Below, piece after piece: positions 46,030 to 57,508 of a stretch of 64,000 bases of DNA. Both the position numbers and the translations under genes were made by a program. Origin of the DNA: Parapristionchus giblindavisi. Lineage: Eukaryota > Nematoda > Chromadorea > Rhabditida > Diplogasteridae. How positions within the stretch are numbered: the first letter of the stretch is position 1; each line of letters opens with the position of its first letter. The notes under the pieces were generated by a model. The model saw only the letters and a program-made list of their open reading frames with translations. It was not told where the DNA came from and ran no database searches. The DNA is taken from assembly GCA_943737045.1 (NCBI GenBank), contig CALSFV010000253.1, positions 1 to 64,000 on the forward strand, read 5' to 3'.

Positions 46030-46696
46030 TGGGAATGGGGTGAATGAAGATGAGGGGTGGGTATATATGTGATGGATAGATGGATTAACCGATGACTGGA
46101 GGTATGATATATTACGGAAGTTCTGATTGGATTAATGAGGTAAGTAGACGTTGAGCGTGAACAGGTTAGTTGCAATTAGTCATAAGGGTGACGATGATGC
46201 AATGTGCGAGAGTCTTGACATAACGGAAAGATATCTTAGTAATATTACGGTAGCAATCATAATACTCTACATATTGTGTATTGACCGTAATACTTTGTGG
46301 TGCGTAATATGATATTACTTGAAATAGAATAGTCGCATAACTCTTCAGACAAGGCGATTACTTTACAGTAACAGTATTGTATGTATACATATACTGTGAT
46401 AATGCTGCTTAGTGAATTAATACATATTGCAATCATAGAATATTGATTCATTGGTAGCTTTTTTAATAAAAACATTACAATCTTATAGTGCAAGAGATCG
46501 GAATGCACATCGAAATTTGCGCGTGTCATGATGTATTTCCTACTGTATGCATTCACAACGGACAGAGCTACCACTGCTATATGGGTTATGAACTTCTACT
46601 TTTAAAGTTGGAGACCCGCGAATGTTCATGCAAGTCACTTGCATATCGTTCATGCAAGTGTCAAGTGAGATAAAAGAAGATAGAGCATACTCTCAT
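46030..46696. other. region upstream of the chemoreceptor gene
   Basis: Likely promoter region of the SRD-like gene. AT-rich, with no motif I can name and no supported coding sequence. Confidence 0.5.
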
Positions 46697-46768
46697 TAGT
46701 CTCTTAGCATAGTGGTAACATTTCTGACTATCTAGCGCATGGTCGCGGGTTCGAATCCTATTGCCGAA
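46697..46768 (+). repeat. tRNA-derived relic (SINE-like)
   Basis: A-box-like TTAGCATAGTGGTAACA (46704-46720) and a perfect B-box GGTTCGAATCC (46748-46758) have tRNA spacing. The acceptor ends do not pair and the anticodon arm is not formed, so this is not a working tRNA. A tRNA-derived SINE head or tRNA pseudogene is likely. Confidence 0.5.
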
Positions 46769-48221
46769 CTTTGCTATTTTCAAAAAGCGCGCATTTGCCT
46801 GCGATTGCCAGCATGATTCACGCGTGATTCTAATGATCAATAAGCTGAAAAGCATGAAAGAAATAGTGTACGGTATGTAGAATAACTTTTGCTAACTTTC
46901 TGTCTTCTCAGTTTGTTCACGAAAATATTCGCGGAAGTCCACCTTTAATGACCTATTTTCTGGACTCGGCTTCGTGACAAGCGCATATGTCGAAGGGCCA
47001 TCTAGCAATATGATTCAATTGATAGAAGTGCCGTAACTCACCGCACCAATGTGAGAAAGTGATTATTATTCTCGAAAACATTAGATATTGTCATCATTTG
47101 AGTGCGCAAATATTTTTTATGCAGGAGCGAAAGGATACAGTACAATATAGTGTGTAAAGACTATTACATTTCAATGCTCACAGAAAAAATTCTAATTTTT
47201 TTCTTTAGTGAGGAATATTTGGCATTTCTTTGATTTCTGGCACATGACTAGAATTGGTTTTACAACCTGATCGCACATCCTTTTTTTTCAGTCTACTTTG
47301 GTAGATGAATTATGAATTAAGTATTTCAATATTTCAATATCAATTTTCTGAAAAAAAAACTAAGGTCGATTGGGCACTTTATGAAAGCAGATTTGTGATC
47401 AGTATCAAAAAAGGTTTGTACTGACTTCTTAAAATGACAATACGAATTGGGACCCATCCCTTAGAAAGACTAATTTACATTTCATATTGCTAATACAGTG
47501 ATGTATGTGGGCAAGATAAATTACATTGGATAATGTTTTAAGCGTGAGTCAAGTTTGAAAATATTGCTGGTCAACTGCACAATGAGGAATCAACATGATT
47601 TGCGTTCAAAAGGCGTGAAAATAAACGAGAGAAAAATATAGCTGGGCTAAGTCGGATGAGAACCCATGAATATTAACCGACTGGACGAATAGGCAAAGCA
47701 TGCAAATGGTTATCGTCCAGTCTGTTATTATTCATCGGTTCTGATTCGACCTAGCGCCGTACAGCTGGTGTAGGAACTCATTCTCTTCATATCGTTACTG
47801 AAGCATAACTAATGGGTTGGTGAACTATCCTGTAGTTGAAGATAATGTTCATTAATTAGCGCCGACAATATCATCATCATCTTTTGGTTGGTAATAAGGT
47901 AACGGTGATAACGAAACTAACGAGCGTGAACATTAATCAGCATTAGCTCCACTACCTACATCATGACCTTTAATTACTACTACAACTACTACAAAGACGT
48001 GGCGTCTGTAGCCTGTATTTCCGCTTGTGACAATTATTCAAATGCGATCTTTGGTATACATACGTCTTGCAAGCGCCCACGTGCGGAGAAACTGTTGATG
48101 CCAGTAACAATTAGTTACGAAAATAGCAGGAGATAAATATAGTTAAGAAGGGTGTGAGATAGCTAAAGAGAGCGAGAGAATGGGTGCAACATGAAACAAA
48201 CAGCCAGGTACAGTTCAAATG

Positions 48222-48347
48222 TCTTATGCATCGTTACATTTGCAATAAGTGCCTCGCCGTAACCTCAGCCGTTACGACGGAGACGCGGCGGAGAATGTTA
48301 CGGCGTAGGCACGCAAGGCAAATGTAACTATGCATAAGACGCTAGGC
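48222..48347. repeat. palindromic element related to 35430-35543
   Basis: Outer arms CTTATGCATCGTTACATTTGC and GCAAATGTAACTATGCATAAG around CCGTAACC...GGTTACGG-like inner arms. Same design and shared words (TTACATTTGC, GTGCCT, GCCGTAAC) as the gene B intron element, with different ends. Confidence 0.8.
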
Positions 48348-49474
48348 ACGTTTAAAGGAGTTCTTCTTCGAAAACTGTCAAAGATCATTCGCCTTTAATT
48401 AGATAAGGAATCCTATATATAGGGAAAAAAGGTCTTGGGAGAAACTCCACGGTGCGTGGTGTTCGCTCGCGACAGTTCCACTGTTCCCACAGTTGATTAA
48501 AATTAATATTTACAGACATGTAATATAGCCGTGGGACTCACTGTGAAATCCAAAAGTCAACTGAGACACAATGAACTTGGTCTAGTAGTTCGCTGCGGCG
48601 GGAAAGTCCGGAACTAATTGTAGACTTGTACAGCTGTAAGTTCATTTTGCGGGGTGTTAGATGTATGAAACGTTTCCCACAGTCCGGAAAATTGCTGTGC
48701 ATTTGGCAGGAGAGATAATTTTTAAAGTTCATTTCGTTCAAATTTCAAAACTAATTCCCTGTCCACCTAAGTTCAGTCAACCGTATTTATAATTTGCCTC
48801 TGAATAAATATCCCAAGTTAACCAGGAAATGGAAAAAATGCAAATTATAGAATTTAAAGGCAAATCGGGAACCAATCTAGAGGAAAATTTTAATTCGCAT
48901 ACAAGGATTGGATTGATACAATAAGGTCTATTCTAAACCAGCGACGGCGATACGACTGGCTCGGCCATGTCATACAGTCGTCCAGCTGAGAATATCTCAT
49001 TTTTTCGTCCCCGATAGAATTTACAGTTATACATTTTCGATGCCCTCGTCATTGTTTTATATATTGGGTCGGTGGATCAATTTAGAAAATTCGTTATTTT
49101 CCGCTCAAAATCATCACTTTTAGCTAATTTTCGTATCAAGTGGCTGAAAATGAGCCATATATTGACCGTATAAAATGCACTTGTTTATTTGGTACGAGAG
49201 TAGCCAACCACTGCCACAATGAATTTCGATGTTTAGAGAGAGCAACGGTGAGAGAGTAGGTAGATCAGAGAGAGCGAGGAAGGAAAGGAGGAAAGAGTGA
49301 GGAGTTAATCGATAGTTCTTCCTCTGTTTAGCAGCAGTAGCAATGCAATTATGCAAGTACATTTTATACGGACAATACATATAGTGGGTCAAATGTATGA
49401 TTTGCTATGTAACGGGGGTTGAGGCAGCAGTGATTCTTCTAACCCTATGACGCCGATTCGACTATCTCGGTCTT

Positions 49475-49612
49475 CTCATCACTGGGGATTAAAAGTGGGT
49501 CGTCTACAATACTGATGAGCGTAGGCGTCAGTGGGTTGATGCGGAAAAGGTGGCAGCAGACGAGCCTAAACCCAATCTTCACCCACATTTTCTTTCCGCA
49601 TGGTAGAGCGTC
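49475..49612 (+). pseudogene. mariner transposase fragment
   Basis: One frame gives 'TGD', a stop, 'KWVVYNTDERRRQWVDAEK' and 'PKPNLHPHFLSAW'. This is the mariner block around the second catalytic region ('GDEKWV.Y....R.QW', 'LHP...L..W'). It is from a different lineage than the mariner at 31904-33156. Confidence 0.75.
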
Positions 49613-51537
49613 AGAGAACTTAAGCATTAGGACCCCAGACCCCCCCCCCCCCCTCCACTACCAGTTTATAAGAACCCATTATTTTTCGATTTACATGGTA
49701 CAAGTGCGGATGCGGCATACTTTTACTTTGAGCCGTAATATTGTGAAATAATATTAGCATCAACTGGAAATCGTTTTCTATGCCTTTGTAAATTGTTTGT
49801 TGGATCTCCTCTCTTGCGACCCTTTCGCGAAAGAGTTTTTCCCTGGAATGAAATATGCATATGAGCGTTGAAAAATTATTTATAAAGAAGCAAACCATAA
49901 AAAAACAGATTATATTAGAATTATTGAAATAAACAAGATTGCAAAGATCAACAACTAGTTCGCGTCGTGTATCACTTAAAAAAGGAGTTACAAAGATATC
50001 AATCAGATGAGATGCAAGGGAAAACAGCACTGAGTTAGAGCCAGTAAAGGCCAATTCAGTCTGGAGGGCCTAATCTCTTCTTCGGAACTATTTTTTTCTT
50101 ATTTTTCATAAATATCTTGTCTGGTTATCTAGACGATATTAAGAGCTATGATGTATTCAGAGTCATGATGAATAAAAACATCATAATGGATATAATGTAC
50201 AATATATCAAAAGACTTCTCTAGGTAAATGTCGTCGTCATTTTCAGAAATTATGCGAACCTTTTGACCATATGTCGCGCAATGACAGACGGTTACTGGCA
50301 TAGGTATAGCCTAGTGATTCTTGTCGTGGTAAAGATATTGAGAAATGTGTTTTTTGTAGCGAATGCGAGATGAGCAAAATATATTATAAAAAATTATCTG
50401 GTGATAGTAAATTTCGCGGAAACGTCTTAATCTATCAATACATATTTACATTATTATCGAAATTATTATTATCATTAATGATATTAGACATATTTATCGA
50501 TGTATTATCAACAAACGGATTAAATAACTTGCGGTGATTCAGGCCTAGTAACCTTCCGGAGACTTCCGTTGATTAGTGACGGGGATTATCGAGTACATAT
50601 AAACGCATAGTCGATACTATAGTCCCGGATTATATTTGCTGTTATTTGATTTCATTTGATATCATTTAAGGACAGAAAAATATTATATATTTTATCAATG
50701 TGCGTAAACAAGACTGCACGAGACACATATGAAAAACCGGGATTAAAACTACTGACCCCAAAAACCATTCTCATATCGCTAACCTACTATGGTATTACAA
50801 AACTACTAGTTTACATATAATATCATTCCCACTTGAAGTAGACGTAAGTTAACTGCAAATGGTGTATCATACCGTAATGCATTTCGTGAAATGTGCTTTC
50901 ATTTGTAGTAAATTTGCAGTAAACAGTGACGTAGTTCAAGTAGACTGCATGTTTGGAAATACCACAGTAGCGCCAGAAGCAGATCGATTCCTCTTGTCAT
51001 CGCATTTCTTATTATGTATAATATGATGGAATAAAGAATAAGAATTAAACTGAGTGCGAAATAAGAAGGCGATCATCTCTTTGCGAATTGTCCAAGGAAG
51101 TCGGCATTGAATTAACACTAAATTCAATGTCAATGTTGAAATGTTATCAACTTTATTGATAACTAATAGAGTGCAAGATCATCAATAAAACTAATAGAGT
51201 GTCTCCGGTATTTTGGGGGGGGCACACCGTTCCTCCTGCCCCGCGAGGCACGCCGTCGTCCACCTCGCGGGCCCCCCGTCTAGAGGCTGCAGCTCGCGGG
51301 GTACCCTAGGGTTGCCGTAGTGTAAGCGTAATCGAATTTACCGCGCCTTCTTCCCATCCCTTGCCATTCTCTCGTCGCTTCCCGCAAGAGATAATTTATT
51401 CGTCGTCTATTGACCGGTCGGTCTGCAATTTTCTCTCTACTTTGCCACGCCTATCTCGTCGTTTGACATCATCTACCTCTCGATTACGCGGTTGCTGGGG
51501 GTCACCAGCACTGGGTGTGGTTAGTGTAATACCCCCC

Positions 51538-52464
51538 ATGAGAGGTATTCATCTTATATCGTTAATAACTATATGCGTTATGGCCTCTCCTCTGCCCTCC
51601 GTCTCTCAAGAGAGTGTTAATGAGCTCATCGGACTACTCAAACAGTCTTTGCCTATTCTGCTTCGTCTCGATAAGCTCATTCCTGCATCTGCTTCATCTA
51701 CATCTACAACAATCTCTAATCCAATCGATTCACTCCGTTCTGTATTGGGAAATGTATGTTCATTGTCATCACCTGTGACGTCACCGCCCACCACTCAATT
51801 AACATACTCTACTCTTGTGAAGACATTGTCCTCAGATGCAGATTTAATTAGAGCTAAATCGATGAAATGTGTTATTGTTGGATTTCCTGAAAGAGATACT
51901 CCTGCTAATACTACTGCTAATGATGAGAAGGTTCTTTCGGATATGATACATCATACTGGTCATGCTGGCCTAATCGATTCACACTCTAAGGGGGAGATTA
52001 CGCATACTCGTTTTCCTGTCGAAGCTAAGCCTGGAAAGCGTATTATCAAGGTGACGTTCCCTTCAAATCAGCTTCGTGATTTTTTCTTATCGTCAACAAG
52101 AAGAGTCAATAAGCATCAAAGTTTGATCGATAATCGTGGTTCCTTTGTCCGTCGAGATTTGATGCCAATTGAGTTGGAACAGGAAAGACAAGCACGGAAA
52201 GAAGCCCGTCGCTTGAATCTTCTTGAAGGTTCTCTAGTTTATGGAGTTAGAGACGAATGTCTCATCAAGTTCAAGAAGTCCCGCCCTCTCCCTAATGATT
52301 ACCGTAACCCCGCTGCCAATTCAAATATCAAAGATCATTCTCCTTCTGCCGATCAATCTATCTCAGGTACTCAACCCGTAGCTGCTCCGGCCAACCTTCC
52401 CTCTTCGAGCAATATCACTGTTCGTGCTAAGAAGCCCTCATCTTCGTCTGACCCCGTTGTATAA
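51538..52464 (+). CDS. LINE ORF1 protein (RNA-binding, RRM-like)
   Basis: The frame is open from 51361. I take the ATG at 51538, with another at 51580 as an alternative, since the part before it includes flanking repeat sequence. The protein starts with a leucine-rich helical part ('NELIGLLKQSLPILLRLDKL'), then a region with 'KCVIVGFPERDTP', 'RIIKVTFPSNQLRDFFL', 'RRDLMPIELEQERQARKEAR' and 'FKKSRPLPNDY'. That order is typical of ORF1 in CR1/L2-like elements, an RNA-binding chaperone that packages the LINE RNA. The C-terminus is serine- and proline-rich. Confidence 0.8.
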   Translation: MRGIHLISLITICVMASPLPSVSQESVNELIGLLKQSLPILLRLDKLIPASASSTSTTISNPIDSLRSVLGNVCSLSSPVTSPPTTQLTYSTLVKTLSSDADLIRAKSMKCVIVGFPERDTPANTTANDEKVLSDMIHHTGHAGLIDSHSKGEITHTRFPVEAKPGKRIIKVTFPSNQLRDFFLSSTRRVNKHQSLIDNRGSFVRRDLMPIELEQERQARKEARRLNLLEGSLVYGVRDECLIKFKKSRPLPNDYRNPAANSNIKDHSPSADQSISGTQPVAAPANLPSSSNITVRAKKPSSSSDPVV

Positions 52465-55323
52465 GACAGTGGCAGTAATGTATGTTTATCCCCTGCACGG
52501 CCACCCACATTAATATCATTACCAATACCACCTATTACAAACAATTCAATATCTTGTTTTTATTCGAATGCCCGTAGTGTTAGATCAAAGATCAGTTTCA
52601 TAAGTTTCCTTCTCGATTCCCTATTGTATAGTATTCTTGCGTTTTCTGAAACATGGCTTGACAGTTATGACCCTGATTCACTGTTTATTGGAAGATCACC
52701 ATCTTTTAATTTATTTCGTTGTGACAGACCCCGTAGTAATAATGGTAGAGGTGGAGGCGTCTGCCTTTTCATTCACTCCTTACTCTCACCTGTTTTAGTG
52801 AAAGCCCAAGCTTATCCTGGTTATGAAATATTAGCTGTTGATATACATCCCTCTTCTTCTAGCCATCACCATCGTACACTTAGATTATTGATTGTCTATA
52901 GAGCACCTAATTCTCCTAAAGTTTCTATTGATCCGTTTATTGATTGTTTGAAAGATTTAATTAATCGTCCTTATCCCACTATTTTATTAGGCGATTTTAA
53001 TTATCCTTCTATTAATTGGAAATCCTTATCTTCTCCTTCCCCAATTCCTTTTCTTGATGTTGTGGTTGATAATCATTTTGATCAATTTGTTTCCTTTCCA
53101 ACAAGAGGTGACCATATCCTTGATCTCATTTTATGTAATTACCCTATAATTAATAATGTAAAATCAGAATTACCATTAAGTGATCATCGTAGTATTATTT
53201 TCAATATTGCCTCTCCCTCTCCTAAGCCTTCTCAATCCCTTCCTTCTAGACAATACCATTTAGCTGATTGGGAAGGTATAAGTCAATCTATCCTCCTTCA
53301 TGATTGGACATTTGCTCTATCTGGTCTTAATGTAAATGATTCATATATTTATTTCGTGAACTTTATCAATAGTATCTTAGATTCTTTTGTCCCTACAAAA
53401 GTTGTATCCCCTGTTTCGAAGTATCCTCGTTCCTTACGTATTCTTTATGGCAAATTGCGTCGTTATCATTCCATTGCTCCAAATTCGCTCCACACAATTA
53501 ATCTTAGAAATCGTTTTGATCGTGCCCTATATTCATTCGAATGTGAATTAGAGAGTAGGATTATCCAATCGAATAATTTTAAGTCCTTTTATTCACTTTG
53601 TAAGTCTCGCTTAAAGACCACTGCCCCTGTCATTTCTGGTATTGTAGACCTAAATCATAATTTAATTTTAAATAGTCACGATAAGGTTGTTGCTTTTTCT
53701 GATTATTTTGCCTCCGTGCAAACTACTCCCCAGTCCTCCCCTCTTCCTAAGCCTGCTCTATCCTCAAATGTTTTCGATTTATCTCATATTACTCCTGCAC
53801 AGATTCTCCTAGCAATATCTAGTTTTGATAGTAAGGTTAATACGTCCCCTGATCGTCTACCAAATATTGTATACTGTAAATGTAAACATGCTATTGTCGT
53901 TCCCCTCACTATTATTTTTAATCAGTCATTAATAACTTCAACTGTCCCCGATCTGTGGAAAATAGCCCTTGTAAAGCCGATCCCTAAGAAAGGCAATGAT
54001 AATTCCATTTCAAATTTTCGCCCTATCTCCTTAACTGCCACTTCGTCAAAAATTTTTGAGAAAATATTAATTGATAGTATTGTAGAATATCTCGAGCTAA
54101 ACCATCTTTTTGATCCCTATCAAGCTGGTTTTAGAAGCTATAGGTCTACTTCAACCCAACTTTGTGAAACATATTCAAATTATGTGAAATATCGTTCCTG
54201 TAAGCACTCGATAGACACTGTATTCTTTGATTATCAGAAGGCCTTCGATTCTATTGATCATCGTTTATTATTGTATAAGCTTTCTAACCTAGGTTTCTCA
54301 GACCATATTGTGTCTTGGTTCCGTTCATATTTATATGGTCGCACTCAATCTATTGTTATTGATAATGTTCATTCTCCTCCATCTGCTGTTATCTCTGGTG
54401 TCCCTCAAGGTTCCAGTATTGGCCCACTCCTATTTATACTGTATATTAATGATATATCTTCTATCATTCCTCCATCTATTAAGTACGGTATTTATGCTGA
54501 TGATGTCAAAGTTTATGGCCCTGTCCCTAAATGTACTGAAGATATTCAGATGGCAATTGATTGTATTTCTGAGTGGAGCAGCCTATGGAATATGACCTTG
54601 TCACCATCTAAATGCACTGTTATGCACTTTGGTCCACTTAAGAATAGAACCACTTATATCCTTAACGGTCACCCCTTATCTGCCAGTTCAATTATTAAGG
54701 ACTTAGGTGTTTTCATGACCCCTAATCTTACCTTTAACCATCACATTTCTGTTATCTCAAATAAGGCCCGAACCATGATTAATATGATGTTCAAATCCAT
54801 TTATTCTAACTCACCTCATTTGTTCGTCAAGGCATATTGTGTTTACATTCGTCCCCTCCTAGAGTCGTCACCTATCATTTTCAATCCAACCACCAAATTG
54901 TTGACCAATACTCTTGAAGATGTCCAGAGAAATTTTTCTCGTAGGCTTTTCTTCCGTTGCAAATTGCCCCCGTCCAATCATATCGAAAGAAATTCTTACT
55001 TGAATCTGCCGACCCTTGAATATCGACGATGTATTAGAGATTTACAATTTATTCATAGTACCATTCATGGCCATTACGAGTACGACTATTCAAACCTTTT
55101 TGTTGTATCACCTCTTAACCGCGATCACAGATTTTCCCATCCTTACCGTATATCTCTCCCTTATCGTAGTAATTCAACATTATCTACCTGTGCATCTAGA
55201 GTAATAGATATTTGGAACTCTTTACCCACCGAATTAGTTGCATCCTCACCATCCCCATTCCGTGCAGGGCTAGTTAAGATCTCCCCTGATATAATTATCC
55301 CTTTTTCCAAGATTCGCCAGTAG
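52465..55323 (+). CDS. LINE ORF2: AP-endonuclease and reverse transcriptase
   Basis: Open in the same frame directly after the ORF1 TAA; no in-frame ATG lies between 52465 and the endonuclease, so I start at the base after the stop. Endonuclease motifs: 'NARSVRSKI' (52567 on), 'SETWLD', 'LLGDFNYPSINW' (about 52987) and 'SDHRS' (53179). Reverse transcriptase motifs: 'KPIPKKGN', 'FRPISLTATSSKIFEK', 'FFDYQKAFDSIDHRLLL', 'SGVPQGSSIGPLLFILYIND' and the catalytic YADD at 54493-54504. No RNase H domain follows. Family length is normal. All catalytic motifs are present. YADD rather than FADD is the usual variant difference. Confidence 0.92.
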   Translation, partial: DSGSNVCLSPARPPTLISLPIPPITNNSISCFYSNARSVRSKISFISFLLDSLLYSILAFSETWLDSYDPDSLFIGRSPSFNLFRCDRPRSNNGRGGGVCLFIHSLLSPVLVKAQAYPGYEILAVDIHPSSSSHHHRTLRLLIVYRAPNSPKVSIDPFIDCLKDLINRPYPTILLGDFNYPSINWKSLSSPSPIPFLDVVVDNHFDQFVSFPTRGDHILDLILCNYPIINNVKSELPLSDHRSIIFNIASPSPKPSQSLPSRQYHLADWEGISQSILLHDWTFALSGLNVNDSYIYFVNFINSILDSFVPTKVVSPVSKYPRSLRILYGKLRRYHSIAPNSLHTINLRNRFDRALYSFECELESRIIQSNNFKSFYSLCKSRLKTTAPVISGIVDLNHNLILNSHDKVVAFSDYFASVQTTPQSSPLPKPALSSNVFDLSHITPAQILLAISSFDSKVNTSPDRLPNIVYCKCKHAIVVPLTIIFNQSLITSTVPDLWKIALVKPIPKKGNDNSISNFRPISLTATSSKIFEKILIDSIVEYLELNHLFDPYQAGFRSYRSTSTQLCETYSNYVKYRSCKHSIDTVFFDYQKAFDSIDHRLLLYKLSNLGFSDHIVSWFRSYLYGRTQSIVIDNVHSPPSAVISGVPQGSSIGPLLFILYINDISSIIPPSIKYGIYADDVKVYGPVPKCTEDIQMAIDCISEWSSLWNMTLSPSKCTVMHFGPLKNRTTYILNGHPLSASSIIKDLGVFMTPNLTFNHHISVISNKARTMINMMFKSIYSNSPHLFVKAYCVYIRPLLESSPIIFNPTTKLLTNTLEDVQRNFSRRLFFRCKLPPSNHIERNSYLNLPTLEYRRCIRDLQFIHSTIHGHYEYDYSNLFVVSPLNRDHRFSHPYRISLPYRSNSTLSTCASRVIDIWNSLPTELVASSPSPFRAGLVKISPDIIIPFSKIRQ

Positions 55324-55477
55324 CTCCCAAACTGCCACTGTACCCAAAAACCCTCACCGATATCGATACATTAGCGACGGACATCCATCAATCCCTTTTA
55401 TGTCACTATTTCCCTGTTTCGTATATTATGATGGAATAAAGAAAGAAAGAAGAAAGAAAGAAAGAGAGAAGAGAGAC

Positions 55478-57210
55478 TGCCAAGATAGCGTAATCACCGC
55501 TAAATTAGCGGGGATTACGCTATCTCTCGCCCCTCCCCTTCCCCTCTCCTTACTCTCTGTTCACGCCACCCGCCTCGCCCCATTTGAGGCACGTTTGAAG
55601 ACATATCTAATTCCCCTCACATCTGAGAACTTGGCAGTCAACAGCAAAGTTGTAGCTCACATCGATCCGGTTCTGATTATTCTTAGACAGACACGATACG
55701 ATAAAAACAAACGAAATGACAATTGTTTTACCATTTCAGAGGGAAATCGAAACGATAAGCGTTCAAAATATGTTTTGGTATGGACAGTTGAATTTCTCTC
55801 AATGATCAGAGTAATCAGATTAGCATTTGAATATTAATTATCTATGTTATTCTCTCTATTTCCCATTTCAATGATTCATTATCTCAAAGGGACATTGTTT
55901 ACCTCTCATTATCATGTCTCTCGTCGAGTGGCTGGTTGTGAGATTCTTTATATCAGATAAATTTCACTTCGCATACCGTAAGTAATCATCGGATACAGTA
56001 TCTTAGACAGTTCCTGTAAAAAAAGACTGTTTTGTTTAAAAGAATAATTAACAAAATATACTCATTATTTGTATATGAACAGTGATAAAATCAACGCAGT
56101 CAACAGATTTCTGATTAGTGAAAATTATGATGCCACAAGTCTGTATTGTAAAGAAAATCCTAGGGTATACTAGTTTTGCAGTCTGATTAATAGTAACTGT
56201 GTAAATTCACTGTGTGGAGTCATGGTGAAGCAATAAAGATGCTAGTACATTTACAGTAAGATGCTACAGTATGCTGGTATACTAATTTTTCTCCGCAGCA
56301 CTAGCTGTTACATTTTAAACTTTGTCTTATACATTGTTCATTAGAGCAAACAAATACGCACTAAAAATCATACATAATACTACATTAAGACAGTTAAAAA
56401 TGATAAAAAAAGAAAATACTGTTAAGTTTTGTCAAATGCTTTCACAATTTGCCACAAATGTTTAATATTTTTTCGTTTTGTTGGTGTGTTTTTACATTTT
56501 TGTGGAAAAAAAGATTCTGATTTTTTGTCTTGATTTAAAAATTTAATATAATCCAAAAAAATCCTGATCGAATGAACCTAAACATAGACGGATTGTGAGT
56601 GATCGATTTGCATTCAAAATAAAGCTTGGTCATCTCGATTTAGGTGACAAGCGCGAGGTTGCTGCTGATTCAACTACAGGAACTGTCTAAGATACTGTAT
56701 CCGATGATTACTTACGGTATGCGAAGTGAAATTTATCTGATATAAAGAATCTCACAACCAGACGAGAGACATGATAATCAGAGGTAAACAATGTCCCTTT
56801 GAGATAATGAATCATTGAAATGGGAAATAGAGGGAATAACATAGATAATTAATATTCAAATGCTAATCTGATTCCTCTGATCATTGAGAGAAATTCAACT
56901 GTCCATACCAAAACATATTTTGAACGCTTATCGTTTCGATTTCCCTCTGAAATGGTAGAACGATTGTCATTTTGTTTGTTTTTATCGTATCGTGTCTGTC
57001 TAAGAATAATCGGAACCGGATCGATGTGAGCTACAACTTTGCTGTTGACTGTCAAGCTCTCAGATGTGAGGGGAATTAGATATGTCTTCAAACGTGCCTC
57101 AAATGGGGCGAGGCGGGTGGCGTGAACAGAGAGTAAGGAGAGGGGAAGGGGGAAGGGCGAGAGATAGCGTAATCCCCGCTATTTACCGGTGATTACGCTA
57201 TCTTTGGCAG
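55478..57210. repeat. inverted repeat, 540-bp arms with 656-bp spacer
   Basis: Arms 55478-56018 and 56675-57210 are highly similar; outer ends CTGCCAAGATAGCGTAATC and its inverse, inner ends TTAGACAGTTCCTGTA and TACAGGAACTGTCTAA. Both arms encode the same peptide-like frame (shared 'LKTYLIPLTSE' and 'SKYVLVWTVEFLSMIR') but only as mirror copies, with no known family. The outermost 55 bp are a smaller hairpin (AGCGTAATCACCGCTAAATT ... GCGGGGATTACGCT). Confidence 0.85.
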
Positions 57211-57508
57211 TGGTCTGTCAAATAACGAAGTTAGGAAGTGAGAGAGTGCCTCTCACGGGCGATTGCTATAGAGAAGGGAAGGGGTGGCAATAGAGTGCGT
57301 AGTTTCCCCTTCCGTTCCTGCAACCCTAGGGTACCCTGTCTAAAAGTTCTACCAAGCGGTGTACCTCGCGGCGTACACCATGGGATAGAACGGTGTGCCC
57401 CGCGAGCAAAAATACCGGAGATAAGATAGCGAATGACGACGGCTGGAAGTGGAGATGCTCTGTAAACGCGATGGAGCGCGTCATTCCGCGAAGCAATCGG
57501 CACCAATT

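Larger units (their letters stand above)
46769..51195. other. gene-poor stretch with repeat remnants
   Basis: No gene supported. Items seen: a palindrome at 48222-48347, a mariner scrap at 49475-49612, a poly-C run at about 49637-49651, the AAGTAGAC-type repeat near 50830-50955, and a LINE-tail-like end (TATGATGGAATAAAGAATAAG) at about 51020-51045. CACCGCACCAATGTG at about 47040 also occurs at about 3305, so a further dispersed repeat is present. Confidence 0.55.
51371..55465 (+). mobile_element. CR1/Jockey-group non-LTR retrotransposon (LINE)
   Basis: Inserted between CCCGCAAGAG and AGAGACTGCC, a site found empty at about 19425-19450. It encodes an RRM-like ORF1 and an endonuclease-reverse-transcriptase ORF2. 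Its 3' end is ATGATGGAATAAAG followed by a GAAA-rich tail. Both frames are intact apart from the TAA between them, so it looks recent. The 5' boundary is approximate. Confidence 0.9.
51196..57425. mobile_element. composite TIR element carrying a LINE and an inverted repeat
   Basis: The ends are imperfect inverted repeats of about 110-130 bp: CTCCGGTATTTT...GCACACCGTTC...GGGTACCCTAGGGTTGC on the left (51203-51320) and GCAACCCTAGGGTACCC...GAACGGTGTGCCCCGCGAGC...ATACCGGAG on the right (57329-57422). Inside are the LINE and the 540-bp-arm foldback. No transposase of its own is visible, so it is probably a non-autonomous DNA element enlarged by insertions. Confidence 0.7.

Noticed and set aside
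46697..46768. Functional tRNA gene
   Set aside because: A- and B-box words are good but acceptor and anticodon stems do not form, so it is kept only as a tRNA-derived relic.
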